From Gamarada debralockiae (taxonomy: Eukaryota > Ascomycota > Leotiomycetes > Helotiales > Hyphodiscaceae), in assembly GCA_002803225.1 (NCBI GenBank), contig NXFV01000767.1, positions 1 to 64,000 of the forward strand: a DNA stretch of 64,000 nt. Reading direction: 5' to 3'. A model generated the notes under the pieces. That model saw only the letters and a program-made list of their open reading frames with translations. It made no database searches and was not told the origin of the DNA. Positions 11,419 through 23,675 of the stretch are shown here, piece by piece (the stretch's first letter is position 1; each line of letters opens with the position of its first letter). The translations under genes and the position numbers were made by a program.

Positions 11419-13319
11419 TGTGATGGACTAAAAGGATGGCGGAGCTGGGGAGCAGACGTCACTGTCGCGGAGATGAGGCTTTTGATGCTCGATGTGATCT
11501 CATCGACTTTCTTGACGCTCGGATCACTGATTGTTCATGGCAGCGGGAAGAGCCGCACGCCAGGGGTTGTCTTGTCAACGACGACCATGGAGGAGAGGGA
11601 GAATAGGAGGGAGTTGGTATTGATCTGTTTGTTTGGGGATAATGGTTGGAGGCTGAGATGAAGCTGTGATGATAGCGATGCTCTCAGAGACCTATAGAAG
11701 CCACCACCGTCGACGCAGCCTTTTGTATTAGGAATTACAATCAATCAACTGTTTGTTTACGACTCAGGTACAGCGGCGGTTCAATGGAGATGTTGGCAAG
11801 TTGCTGATGGCTTCATTGTGAGGAGTGGTAGGTCATCTTCTCGATACTGTCGTGCGCTGCTTCTCGCGATTCTTCGCCCTTGTCGTATTGCCTTCCGCTG
11901 CCATTCCCAGCAGATCGTAACTTCGGGGAACAGTCTGTCATGTGTGGCAGGACTGTGGTGATTTGGAGATGCCCATTGAGATTCTTCTGGATAACGTCAA
12001 TATTCTCAGCTACACCACATAGCTCTTGGACATTATCTTGAAGTCTCTTAGGGTACAATCACAGCAAATATCTAAGCATTGAATTTGAATTATGCCATGA
12101 GAATCACGGTATCTCAGTTGAAGATTCATAAATCTCCAGTTCTGGAAGTTGGAGTGAGCAGGCCCTGGCATTGAGCCTCCTCGAGCCCTCTCTCGACCAT
12201 CTACGAGCTAGTGATCGAGATTGAGGAAACCCATGATATCAGGCTCAATCTAAACATCTCATACAATCAATTAAGCAGTCAAAACTGCTTGTAGGGTGCA
12301 TAATCTCCAGAACTATCGCTGGTGCTGTCCATATCGTGTGACCTCACCGCCTTCGACGAACTGGGTCTCCGATATCGTAGGATTTCAAGCTCTCAAGGAG
12401 GTTCAAAGAAAATTGCCATTAGTGCGCTCTTTTAGAGCGAGAGCCAGCGTGAAGAGTGTCTATTTGATATTCTGGGGTATGTCTAAACTAGTTTAATATC
12501 AAAGACATCATTCTAAACCTACTCTAATTTGCAAACCTCCCATACCTCAGTCCGCTTTCGGTTCCCTCAAGTCTTGTGACTCTTTCCTCAGCTCCAAATT
12601 TCGGACAGGCTTTGATTCTCGGCAATTCTGTCTATTCTATTTTGGCGGGGTATTCCTGTCTTGAGGTGTCGACGGGAATGTCTTCAAAACTCCGCATCCC
12701 CCCTCAACGAAATCCGATTTTTACTGCGAGAAGATGCCCTCGACCGTAACGTCGACAGCTTCGAGATGGTATCACTCTCAAAATTTTCTATGGTCAAATT
12801 GTTTCAAGATCTTGCTGCTAGGCATTCGGAGGAGCAGATTTCGCTCGACTCCAGCGCTAACGTCCACGCACGCGGTTTCGGTCATAGCTAAAACTTGCTG
12901 AATTTCCAAAGTGATAGGCAGAGCAATGTCAAAGTGCTGCTCGGGCATGGCCAGCGGATACGGCCGAAAATTGAGATTTGCTTCGTATTGATGTGGAAGT
13001 GCACAGTAAAATGCGTACATTCTCTATCATAAATGGAGGTAAAAAGTTGACTTAAACTCTAGAAAATATATTACATGATATACCCTAAATACTTTTCCAT
13101 CCATCATACAAAATTCCATTTCTGTAGGCCCGACTTTGAGGGGTGCAACTCTGGTGTTCGAAGCTGGATGACAATCGAATATCAGCGATGTCCGCTTGTA
13201 GATTTCCTTGAAGCCCACCCCACCTATCTTCAACTTCTCCCTCTCACTCTCAAACCAAGTTGATTTCACCATACCTTCATTTAAAAGTTTAGGGCGATTC
13301 CTAGCCCCTCGACATCTTG
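11419..13319. other. Intergenic region, no gene supported
   Basis: About 1.9 kb between the CIA30 gene and the RRM-protein promoter. Short open frames on both strands (for example 12661-12891 and 13027-13272) have no domain, no plausible splice partners and no start context that I trust. I see nothing else in it. Confidence 0.5.
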
Positions 13320-13327
13320 TATAAAAG
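13320..13327 (+). promoter_or_regulatory. TATA box of the RRM-protein gene
   Basis: TATAAAAG lies 183 nt upstream of the ATG at 13510. It is followed by a long pyrimidine-rich leader (about 13330-13500, runs of CTCT/TTCC), the usual layout of strongly expressed fungal genes. Confidence 0.6.
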
Positions 13328-13509
13328 ACCCTCTCCTCCCCCCCAACTTTTCGATTCTCTCTTTCTCTTATTCACTTTTTTCCAACCTCATACCTTCCTT
13401 TCCCACCAACGTCCAACTTCCAACGCTCATTAAACCAGCACCCACAGCTACTACAGCAATTCAACAATCACACACCCATTACATCCAACTACATTGACAC
13501 TCATTCAAA

Positions 13510-16500
13510 ATGTCTTCACCAACCGACTTCAAGACCAAGCAGTCGCCTGCGAGCATCAATGCCGCCAGCGAGCCTCAAACCCCTGGTGGTAAGTGATCAC
13601 TGCCTGCCTTGCCTTGCCTTCATCGCGTCATCATTCCCATTTCCTTGCGCGTTCAAAGCGCATTTTAATATCTTCCAGTACCAGCTTTCGAGCTCGGCTC
13701 AAGCTTTTTCTTTTCTTCGTCTTACTCACTTCACATCGTCGCGTCGCGTCTTAAAGCGCATCTTCAATATCTGCCACCACCAGCTTTCGAGCGCAGCTCA
13801 AGCCTTTTCTTTCTTCATGAAGCCCCATTGCCATCGCATGATCATCTCCTTTCTCTTTTATCGTAGCCCAATCATCTCAGGCATCCACCCTTGAAAGCTT
13901 CAAGCACCCTACTCTATCATCGTCACGTCTCTTTGCATCAATTGATCTCAGTGCTTTTCAATTGCGCACACCTTCTTTCCTGAAAGTTCATCCTCCTTGA
14001 AGGCTAAGTTCCATTTGTGGAGGGGCCATCCGCGTCGCCGTTCGTCACTGTCTTCAACGCACTTCTCTAAATTCCTAGCAATCTTTGGGCCTTCTCATAA
14101 CAATCATTATGCTCATCGATACACTTCTCTTCATTCCCATCAAGGTTTGGGTATCTTCAAGGATGTCATCCATCTCCATGCCAATTACACATTCAAGCTC
14201 TTCCACAAGTTCTTCTTGGGATTGAGCCATCTATTTTCATCTTGATCAAAATGCGTTCCACCACACCTTCTCAAAGCTAAAGCCATCAAGTCTTTATGGT
14301 ATAATCTTTCTCCTCTTTTGTTCTCCAAAGAGACTTCCTTGTCGCTCCAGTTTGGTTGCGTTCAGGGATCTCAGCATCCTTCTACTCCTTAAATAACCGA
14401 AGTCAAGTTTTTTGGCTTTCAAACGACCCCGTCGAAGTTTCTAAACATCTTTCCGAGTTGGAAATCATTCATCTACTTCGAATCATTTACTTTATCATTG
14501 AGGAAGCAATGTGCGACTCCAAGTACAGACTTCAAATGTTCTGCGTTTCTTTCTCCTAGCCGAAAGTCTTTCGGATCATCATCACCTTCTGTTAGGCAAC
14601 TTTAATTATTGCTTCCATTGCCGTCACAAGTTTATCCGGACTATGCTGATGTTACCCTTATTTTCAGATGGTGTCCTTTCTACCGGCGTTACTCAACTTT
14701 CCCTGAATGATGAGCAGTCCGTCAAGGTCAAGAACGGTGAGTCTGGTGTATATTCCATCGACACAAAGTCTCCGATCAAAGGCTATTCTCCATCCACTGA
14801 GCGGTAAGGCCTCCTCAATCAAATATGGAAGGTCCTTCTGATCAAGCATTAGTTACACTCCTCCTTTCATCCGCAACACTCCTCCTTTCGTCCGCAACCC
14901 CCCCGTCAAGAGTGACGACCCTTTCAAGTCAAGCTCTCCTCTCACCCGCCGCCTCGTTAGTTCTCTCACTCCAACTGGTCCAAAGTCCTCCCGCAAGGAT
15001 GTCATTATGAGCAGCAAGGACTGGCGTTCTGGTTCAAGCAGCAGTGATGATGATGAGTCTGTTTGTTTCTCCCCATCTCTCCAGAGATCTCAGAACCGCG
15101 ACACCGCCCGCAAGCTTTCCTTCGGCATTGAGCGCTCCTCTGACGACAAGTTCGACTACTCTCTCGTAAAGGCCGATGAAGCTCAGGGCGTCTACCCACC
15201 TTCTTGCTGCGTCTTCGTTGCCAAGTAAGCTCTTTACAAAAGCATCGATCACTCAAATACTGACTTCTCACAGCCTTCTTCAAGCCGAGGGTGAAGAGAC
15301 TCTTCAAATGGCCGTCACTCAAGTCTTCCGTGAATTTGGTCCGGTTTTCGTCAAGATTCGTCGCGATGCCAAGCAGATGCCATTCGCTTTCTGCCAATAC
15401 ACCGTAAATGCCTTGACATTTCTTTTCAACGAAGCTTTCGCTGACAATTTTCAGAAGCCTGAGCACGCTGATCGCGCCATCAAGGAGGGTCGAGGTCGTT
15501 TGATCAAGGGTCGTCCATGCCGCTGCGAGAAGGCAAAGGCTCATCGTTGTATACCCCTCTCCCCCAAAGAAGAACCCGCGGCTAACACTCCTTCAGGTCT
15601 CTTCTTTGTTGAGCGCAAGTTTGGTCCTATCGTCACTGCAGAAGAGGTTCGCGAGCTTCTCCGGCCATATGGCAACATTGAGTTTTGCTACGCTGCATCT
15701 CATGTTGAGCGCACCGCTCTCAACCTCAACGAGGGTGTCATCGTTCAATTCCAGTTGTACGATGATGGTCAGAATGCTCAATCTGTAAGTGTGCAATCCC
15801 ATCATTCATGGTTCAAAGCTGATGCAAAACGGGCTTTCCGCAACCATGACTTGTGGAAGTTGGTCGCCATCGCAGGCATGAACTCCCCATTTCGCGTCGT
15901 GAGTTCAGTTCGTAGCTCACCATCTGCTACTGAGACTGCTCGCGCCTACCTTTCACGCTATGAAACCGACAGACGTTCAATCTTCGTTGGCAACCTTCCT
16001 CTTGGCACCACCGAAGACCAGATCAAGCAGCTTTTCGAGCCTTATGGCAAGGTTGAACAGATCACCCTCCGGGAGAGTGCTTCCAAGTTTGAGTGTAAGA
16101 AGTCCTCATCCCTTTACAAGATCTTCTTCTGATTATGGAAACAGCCCATGAGAGATTGTGCTTCGCTTTCGTTCAGTTCGAGGCTGTCATGGCTGTTTCT
16201 AACATCCTCGTTGTCCAGGTAAGTGCTCATTCGTTCGAAAGCTGCATTTACTGATTCTTTTCAGGGTGGCTTCAGCTTTGGTGGCAAGACTCTCCGAATC
16301 TCCCAGAAGGACTCTGAGAATGGTGGTCCGAAACGCGCTATTGGCCCCTTCCAACGATCAGCTCCAGCTGCCTACCAATCGCCTGCTCCTGCTGCAGCCC
16401 AACCTCAAACATCTCCCATGTCCATGGCTCCACCGGTTTATGGTTCTCTCTTCGGTTACCCATACGGTAGTCCTTACTACTATGCTCCTGGCAGCGTCTA

Positions 16501-16861
16501 CCCCGATGGACAGTACTACTATCAACCTCCTGCCTATCCCGGTTACTATTCCTACCCTGGCAGCCCTGCCTACGACGCCACCACTTCAGGCACTGCTCAA
16601 GTAGCTGACAGCCCCACCATCCAGTCCTATTACGGCTATGGCTATCCTGGATACCAATACTCTCCTCAACCCTACTGGGGCATGACCAGTCCAACCGTCG
16701 CTCAGCAACCATCTGCTTCGCCAGCCGCCTACCAGCCACCTGCCTACTCTGCCTATTGTCCACCAGTCACTACCAGCACTGCTGCAGATGATCGCTCGGC
16801 TACCCCAACTCCTGCTGGACATGGCGCTGCGTCCACCGAAGATTCCTTGGAGTCTCAATAA
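13510..16861 (+). CDS. Multi-RRM RNA-binding protein with Tyr/Pro-rich tail
   Basis: Eight exons keep frame throughout: 13510-13588, 14668-14803, 14847-15224, 15274-15403, 15455-15548, 15597-16094, 16145-16218 and 16265-16861, giving about 661 residues. After a Ser-rich N-terminal region come three RNA-recognition-motif units: CCVFVANLLQAEGEETLQMA; a second starting LFFVERKFGPIVTAEEVREL with GVIVQFQLYDDGQNAQ; and a canonical third with RSIFVGNLPLGTTEDQIKQL (RNP2) and CFAFVQFE (RNP1). The tail is low-complexity Tyr/Pro/Ala/Ser, prion-like, as in RNA-granule proteins. The first intron is 1,079 nt, very long for this genome. Read-through at 15785 is favoured over a GTAAGT there because splicing to the nearby acceptors breaks frame. 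The RNA targets are unknown. Confidence 0.85.
13657..13818 (+). repeat. Diverged tandem duplication inside the first intron of the RRM gene
   Basis: A roughly 65-nt segment starting AAAGCGCATTTTAATATCTT at 13657 recurs about 98 nt downstream as AAAGCGCATCTTCAATATCT. Both copies continue with a shared CCAGCTTTCGAGC core and a (C)TTTTTCTTT pyrimidine run. It is duplicated intronic sequence; a regulatory role is only a guess. Confidence 0.7.
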
Positions 16862-18051
16862 GCAGCATTTCTGCTTGGACCCGCGACTCAAAGTCATTTC
16901 TCTATGAAGGCGTGTTCGCTGGACGGTTCTTTCTTTTGCATGTTTTCATGTGTTTATGTTTTCAAGCCCATTTATGTTTGCTTTGATGATACCCATCACA
17001 CCAGTTGTCTGTCAACCTGTTTTAGGCTCTCCTGTCAACGCAAGAGTCCGAGATGTCCTTTCTCCAACTTCCAGACATTTAGCTTCATGTTCTTCTTTTC
17101 GATGTACTTTCTTTCTCCAAGTTCTTGTCAACGGCTTAATACTACCGTGTCTGACATTTACTTTGCCCGTTTCCTTGCTCTTCTTGCTCCACTTGGACAA
17201 GCTAGACATAGGATAGGGTCTTCATTCACAACAAATTAGCTATACAATGTACCACCACCAGAAACTGTACCATAGCTTAGAAAATAGAACGCAAGTTCAG
17301 CAAACTTATTACTGATCGCTTGAATTTGTGAAATCCGATGAACTGACTGCTCCGGAAGTACTTTGCTTGAAATGAGTCTCTGGCAAGTGCTACTCAAGCC
17401 ATCACTACATCGATTAAAATATGTGAGATCCGATGAACAGTTGACTCCTCGCAGAGTACCATGACTGGGATAAACAAGAGGCAAGCGCTCATACCCAGAG
17501 GCCAGGTGACACATTGCGATCGATCCAGGTCACTGATCTCAGGGGTGAGAAAAACTTCCCTTAGAGTAACAACGCAGGGGAGCTGACTAAGCCCACTTCC
17601 ACCCCTTGGCGCCCATTCCATTCCCTGAAACTCTCGGAGCGACTCTCTTCTCGACTCCAGAGTCGTTTGCCACACAAAGTCCATCCACGTCGCTCTTAAA
17701 AAAGCAATTTCATAGCCCCAAAGTTGCAACCCCATGCATTTGTCACATCAGGAATCGCTTTCCGCGGTCGGCCAGGCCTCTGCAGGGTTCTTTGAACAAC
17801 CCTGTCGGATTTTTACAGCACCAATCAGACGCTGATCTTGGGGCCGAGATTGCCACTACAGCGCGATGGCGGGGCATTTTGATGGTGCAATCGAATTGAT
17901 AAATAAAATGTTGCTCTTGGCCCGACTTCTGTTTTGCGACACAGAGATCTACTTCGCATTTGATCAATTGCCACTCTGTTTACGAAAGGAAGTTCTTGTC
18001 TTGAATTAAGATTTGAAAGGCCGAGTGCAGGGAGAGACCACGATCGACAGC
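16862..18051. other. Intergenic region between RRM and symporter genes
   Basis: This holds the 3' flank of the RRM gene and the promoter side of the symporter. Apart from the duplicated segment listed separately, I see no gene; open frames here have no domain and no splice support. Confidence 0.5.
17318..17500. repeat. Diverged tandem duplication downstream of the RRM gene
   Basis: The first copy carries TGTGAAATCCGATGAAC near 17325 and ends with GGCAAGTGCTACTC near 17395. The second carries TGTGAGATCCGATGAAC near 17420 and ends with GGCAAGCGCTCATAC near 17495. The unit is about 85-95 nt with indels. No coding content is seen. Confidence 0.6.
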
Positions 18052-20562
18052 ATGGGTCAACCTTCAACACAGGTGAGCTTCCCCGCGCCGAGTTTTCTTC
18101 CGGTGGGCAGAAATTGGGGTTGAGAGAGCTCGAACAGCTCTTGCTCTCAGACATGAGGACCATCTTGGATTTAGCTGACATTGTTTCTAGGCTTCCAATG
18201 CCATTATCTATCTTACTTATGGAGCTTTCCTGTGCGTTATCAACGCGATTCCACTCCGTTCAACGTTGGAGGGATGGTGTGTTGGAATATCCGGCTGATG
18301 GGGGTGCAGAGTATTTGGATGCTATGTAGCATGGCGATTGAGACATCAGACGAAGGTATGATATGAGTGCTGCGGATTTGCTCCAATTTAGCGTGGAATA
18401 TCTGCTAATTCAGTCTCAGGGCGAATACCTGTCCAGCAACAGGACTCAGACTGGTCAGAAAACCTCAGCGCATCCAAAACCGCCTCCCGCAAAGCTCATC
18501 ATTGGGCTTTCGTGACTGGATTTGATACCCTCAACAAACCTTCTACTGAACACATGCTAATTGAAGACAGCATTTCCTTTGGCTTTGAATTTCATTGCGT
18601 CTGGTTAGTAAACAATGCGCAACATCCAACGAATCAATCGCGGCAGCGAATCATCGCCAACCCAGCATGCACATACAAGATGCGGTCGTACTTGAGAAAG
18701 AATGAGTTGTGAAGAGGTTCGTATTTAGAAAGATACCGTTGGCCTTCCTTGGCGCCCTTCCCTCGTGGCATCCAATGCGATGAAGGGAGGGAATCAGGGG
18801 AGGTCAAACGCGGCTTCACTACGGGCGCGGATTCGAGGCACTTATCAAGGATCTAACTCCAAAGCTTTACTTGGCTCTGGAGAGATCTTTGAAACGCCGA
18901 GATGAAGCTGAGATTGCACCGTAAATACTCGATCAAGTTAATGCTTGCGTGGGAAAGTGTCTGCCGCTTTGAACGATTCCCCTCCCCCCAAAATAACACA
19001 TGACTAACCCTTCATCTCTCTTCCCACAGCTCTCGGATCTGGTATCCTGTTCTCCTACCCACAACTGGCTACCATCACTGGTGTGCAAGGCGTAGTTGTC
19101 TACGCCATTACTTCCGCTGCTCCTCTCATGATCTTCGCTTATCTGGGCCCAATCATCAGAAAGAAGTGTCCTGAAGGGTTTGTTCTGACTGAATGGACAA
19201 GACAAAGATATGGTTTGGTTGCGGCGCTGTATTTGAGCTTCTTGACACTCGTTACGATGTTTCTATACATGATGGCTGAGCTGAGCGCTTTACAGCAGAT
19301 CATGACTGCGCTCACTGGAATGGATGGACTGCCTATGGTTATAGTGGAGTGTTCTGTGACAACTATCTACACTTGTAAGAAGACTTGAAGCAAGTTTCTA
19401 TTACGTGAGCTGACCATTTCAAAGCTTTGGGAGGATTCAAGATCTCCTTCATCACAGACAACATCCAAGGAGCCATGGTCGTCGCTCTCAGTAAGCACAC
19501 TCCTACATTCAACTCTCTTTCCAGCTCAAACCACTAACCTCAACAGTCATCATCGCCACAATCACCGTCGGCGTCGAAACCAAAATCGACAAATCCCTAA
19601 TCGACTCCTCCGGCCTCACAAACGCCAGTCTCCTAGGCTGGCAACTCCTCTATATCCTCCCCGTCGCCGTCTTAACAAACGATTTCTTCCTCTCCAACTT
19701 CTGGATCCGAACCTTCGCCTCAAAAACCGACAAAGACCTCTGGATTGGCGTCTCTATCGCCGCCGTCGTGACACTCATCATCCTGACTCTCGTCGGTTCG
19801 ACAGGCCTCATCGCAACATGGTCTGGAGCTTTTGATCCCAACAATCCCGACCAAGATGGCAGTATAGCATTCTTCTATCTCCTAGAACAACTCCCCGCTT
19901 GGACGGTAGGTATAGTCTTAGTGATGGTGGTGAGCCTGAGCACTGCGGCATTCGATTCCTTCCAATCAGCCATGGTCTCGACAGCATCCAACGATCTCTT
20001 CCGCAACAAACTCAACATCTGGTGGGTGCGAGCCGCCGTGGTCGCAATCATCTTCCCCGTTGTAGTCCTAGCCCTCAAAGCACCTTCCATCCTTCAAATC
20101 TACCTTATTTCCGACCTCGTCTCCGCCTCCACAATTCCTGTGCTCGTTCTCGGGCTCAACGATCATTTCTACTGGTGGCGCGGCTTTGAAGTCGTTGTTG
20201 GCGGTCTAGGTGGAATTCTCACTGTCTTCATATTTGGCACGATTTATTTTGGGAATGCGCTCGATGGCGCGAAGCTCATTTTGCTGGAGCAGGGCCTTTA
20301 TGGCAATGATTGGAGTGCCTTTGGAGCGTTCGTTGCGGCGCCTGTTGGGGGATTGCTTTGGGGTTGTGGTGCGTTGGTGCTAAGATTGAGTTATCAGTGG
20401 GTGCATGCTAAGGTCAAGGGATATCGCTTTGAGGCACTCGATCGACCTGCGTACTTGGATCGACATGTGGAGGGGCAGGGGGAGTATGCGGATAGTGATG
20501 AGATTCATGAGGATACTCAGGCGGGGCTTGTTGTTGTGGATCATAAGGGGAAGTTCTTTTGA
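18052..20562 (+). CDS. Sodium/solute symporter (SSS) family transporter
   Basis: Eight exons keep frame into about 537 residues: 18052-18072, 18191-18257, 18330-18355, 18414-18453, 18571-18603, 19030-19374, 19425-19490 and 19547-20562. Signatures are ASNAIIYLTYGAFL (first membrane helix), GEYLSSNRTQT, FPLALNFIAS, LGSGILFSYPQLATI, CPEGFVLTEWTRQRYG and GGFKISFITDNIQGAMV, then AFDSFQSAMVSTASNDLF with many hydrophobic helices. This is the SSS superfamily, related to fungal urea/polyamine transporters of the DUR3 type; the substrate cannot be told from sequence. The 26-nt, 40-nt and 33-nt exons are needed to restore conserved blocks. The donor ending exon 2 (GTTCAA) is weak, so that junction is the least certain. 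The C-terminal tail is acidic and cytosolic. Confidence 0.8.
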
Positions 20563-20853
20563 GGTTGTGGGGTACCTGAGGTGGAATATGGGTGATGAGG
20601 GTTGAGGGGGTTTGGGGGTGGTGAAGTTTCGTGCGCAAAATTGGAGAAGTCTCGTTGAACTAACAAAGCAAGATGGTGGTGAAGAGGAGTCGTATTTCCT
20701 TGGATATCTTTGCCCTCGTATTTAGTACACATAATCTACACATTCCTTTTGCACATTATATTGTACAGTCTAAACCCGTTCTCACACCTATCAACGCAAA
20801 GAGCTCTTTCATTCAGACCCTTCTTCACCTCCACATCACGATCCTCGTCTCCT

Positions 20854-21788
20854 TTATACTTCGCCCTTTTCCCGTTTCCGCCACATCTCCACCTCCTCAA
20901 GCGTCGTCTCCTTCGTCGTCCCCCAAACCCTCCACTCCTCCGGTTTCCACTTATCCGCCTTACTCTGCACAACCACATACTCCAGCACATCCCTCGCCTC
21001 TCCGCTCCCTTCAACCTGTTTCCCCCCAATCAACCTCGTCAACCTCTGCTGGCTACTTATCCTAACAACAGCCTGCCTTAACGCGCTCCCATCCGTCCCC
21101 GGTATAATCGCCATCCTATCGCTCACCACCTTCGGACTCCTATTATACTTCACCAACTCCCACACTATCCTCTCCCCTCTCTTCCTTGCCCCAATCCTTG
21201 CCCTAAAGGAATCGAATATGCCATCCGTACAAATCTCCCTTAATTTCTGGACGTCGCCGTCTGCGAAGGCGCTGTACATCTGTTTATGTAGCGCCACAGC
21301 CGTAGGACACACCTTTTTCCGTTCCATCTTGAAAGACCTATTGTAGAACCTCTTCCCTGCTCTAGGACTCGATACCTTGAAGATCATCAGAGAGCCGAAC
21401 GAGCCGATCCAGGATTTTATTCGTTGGTATTGCAACCTAAAGAACCTCCTCGGTGTCCTAAACATCGAAGAGAGCTTGATTATGGGCGTAACGAACGTCT
21501 CTATAAATCCAACCATTCAGTCAGCCCTTCCTTTCCGCCCCTCCTATCTTATAACCTCAGAAAGGGAATCATACGCTCTAGTAATCCAATATCAGAAGGT
21601 AGCATCCCCTTCTCCATCTGCTCTTTCTGCAGGACTTTAAGGCTTTTCTCTGCTCGTTGTGCGGGTCGCACTGCTTGTGGCTGTCGCAAACCTGTCCATC
21701 GTGGGGATATTTGGGTGAATTGTCGTCGTTGGAAAGAGGAGGAGAGCCCGACCACCTGGAAGAGAGGCCGTCGTAGTGATTGAGCCAT
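20854..21788 (-). CDS. MRPL45: Mitochondrial large-subunit ribosomal protein mL45 (Mba1/MRPL45, Tim44-like domain)
   Basis: Two exons, 21788-21575 and 21500-20854, join in frame across a 74-nt intron (GTATGA donor, CTGAC branch, ATAG acceptor) to give about 286 residues. The N-terminus, MAQSLRRPLFQVVGLSSSFQ, is Arg-rich with few acids, a typical mitochondrial presequence. The body carries LHKQMYSAFADGDVQKLREI, the Tim44-like fold signature of mL45/Mba1, followed by DSFRARIGARKRGERIVW and the C-terminal EEWRVWGTT. The protein sits at the mitoribosome exit tunnel and ties the ribosome to the inner membrane for insertion of mtDNA-encoded proteins. An upstream in-frame Met (21875) exists but would bury the presequence. 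Confidence 0.82.
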
Positions 21789-22302
21789 GGGGGCGTTTGG
21801 GAGGGGAAGTTTAATGGGGAGGGAAGCTTGAGCATCCGGATGGAACTTTTTTGAGTCGGCAAAAAGTTGTTTCAACGCCGATGAGCCTTGTCAACACAAG
21901 AACTGCATGGGGTAAGAAATCCAGTTTTTATTTGTTTGAAGAGTAGGTTTGCTTATAATTCGATATCATGAAAGTCTAAATATCTCAAGCAAATTCTTTG
22001 TTCATATCTTTCGAACCTCTTTTCTCAATTGCACCATAAGAGGTACCTTAGTCACTGGTCACTTGGTAGAGAGCAGGATCCGCTGCAAGGTTTGGATGTT
22101 GGCAAAGCAGATTTCTAATTATTTAGAGAACAATATACTATTTTATTAAAGAGTTTTCTATTGAGTCTTTACGCCGCAGGGAGTATTCTCAAGAGTTCGA
22201 GCCTTCACAATTGTCGCCCTTTACTTGTCATATGCCTAACAGAAAATCCGGGGTAAAGCCATCGCTAGAGCCCTGCATCTCGCATCATAGATCAACAGGC
22301 AC
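21789..22302. other. Divergent intergenic region between mL45 and EOS1
   Basis: About 510 bp between two divergently transcribed genes, so it should hold both promoters. I see no RNA gene or repeat in it. Confidence 0.5.
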
Positions 22303-23675
22303 ATGCCCGCCCCTTTCCCCTCCTCCAAACCACCTCCCTTCTCCACAACTCTCCTCTCCCCCCTCTTGAGTTCTCACCTCAAAACGTCTCGACTGCAATG
22401 CGGCAGCACATGCCGTAGCCTTCCCATCCCTGGCTTCCCAACGCCGTCATAATCCTCGCCTTACTCACTCTACGCCTTCCATCCTATCTCGCAATGCGTC
22501 TCCTCCCCTCCCCTCCCTAAACCTTCCGCCCTCATACACCCCGGGCGACCTCCACCCCGCAAACCCCGACACCAAAACCTCGGTCCTCCACCCTCGCGTT
22601 GCTGTACTGCTAGGCGTCGAGAAACACTGGCACATCCCGCTGCTGTTCTGCAGGGCGTTGAGCACGGCGCCCGCTGTGTGGTGGGGGTTACGATGTGCGT
22701 TGACGTTTATGGGGGAGTTGCTTATGGAGGAGAGATTGGATGGCGCTAATGTGGGAGCGCCGTGGAGTGTGGAGAGGAGGTTTAGGGTGACGGAGGTTTT
22801 CTTGGCTGTGCTTTGGGTATGGATCACTTTCTCTTGCTGTTGTGTTGGAGGATGAGATAGGTTGAGGTTTGGCACGAGGATTAGAAGTGGGATATCTGAA
22901 GAATATTGGCTGATACTGGTGGGAAGTGTTGTGCTTCGGCATATCTTTCTTTCTACTTTACGGACTGCCTTATGTCTCGCTGGTGAGTTATCCTTCCACT
23001 TACCTTTCCCTGCTTCTCTTCTCTCCTGTCAAAGCCCCACTAGTACATATTGCTAACTTCGTTGAATAGGCTCTTGAACTACACACCTCAAGGTACCCCT
23101 CCTCCCAACAACCTCTCAAACCAAGCCCCAACCTCTGACATAATACCCAAGCAACGCTCGTCCGCCTCCTCACAATAAACTCCATAAACGCTTACATAAC
23201 ATCCTGGGTGCTCTACCTCTCAGGCGGCTCAGAAGATCCACGGTTACTGCTACCAGCATGGATTAGCATAGCCAGCGTACGTCTCCTATCCTCCCTAACC
23301 CCCCTTTTCCTCACTCCCATACCCTGTCCTCAAGTCCCCCAACCTAACCCCTCCTTTACCTCCCTTTCAATCCACTTTTCCTTCCCAATATCCCCCAAAC
23401 CAAACCTGCTAAGTCCCCGCCTCACACAGACCCTAACATTTCTCTACCACCTAACCCATCCCCGCCTCGCAATCCTTAAAGAGACCTCGCTCTCAATATC
23501 GGTGTTCAGCATAGCGTCCTTCATAAGCATGGTCAGTCTCCTGCTCCAACTACACTTGACAAGGGCGAATGAACCGCCTGTGCCATTGTTTCTGTTTGCG
23601 AAGAAGGTGTGGGAGTGGACTAAGGTTGGTGTTGGGGTTGTGGAGATGAAAGGAAGGGTCGGGAGGGAGGTTTAG
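22303..23675 (+). CDS. EOS1: EOS1-like ER membrane protein (N-glycosylation / oxidative-stress protein)
   Basis: Six exons keep frame into about 304 residues: 22303-22369, 22419-22816, 22927-22982, 23070-23092, 23152-23276 and 23430-23675. Signatures are HWHIPLLFCRALSTAPAVWW, CCASAYLSFYFTDCLMSRWL, NYTPQATLVRLLTIN, YLSGGSEDPRLLLPAWISIA and ISVFSIASFISMVSLLLQL. These are the membrane segments and loops of fungal Eos1, an ER protein whose yeast loss affects N-glycosylation and oxidative-stress tolerance. The N-terminal extension is Pro/Ser-rich and variable. The first intron (49 nt, GTTCTC donor) is the weakest junction, but without it the frame has a stop and no start. The tail is Arg/Lys/Val-rich. 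Confidence 0.82.

Noticed and set aside
12661..13272. Open frames on both strands between CIA30 and the RRM gene
   Set aside because: Short, no domain, no consistent splice structure; treated as chance.
15785..15875. Extra intron in the RRM gene at the GTAAGT near 15785
   Set aside because: Neither nearby acceptor gives an intron length that keeps frame, whereas read-through does; left as coding.
18230..18330. Symporter as a pseudogene because of an in-frame TGA after the first helix
   Set aside because: An intron (18258-18329) removes the stop, and all later exons join in frame to conserved blocks.
22360..22420. Frameshift in the EOS1 N-terminus
   Set aside because: A 49-nt intron (22370-22418) joins the ATG frame to the conserved frame in the right phase, so no sequence error is needed.
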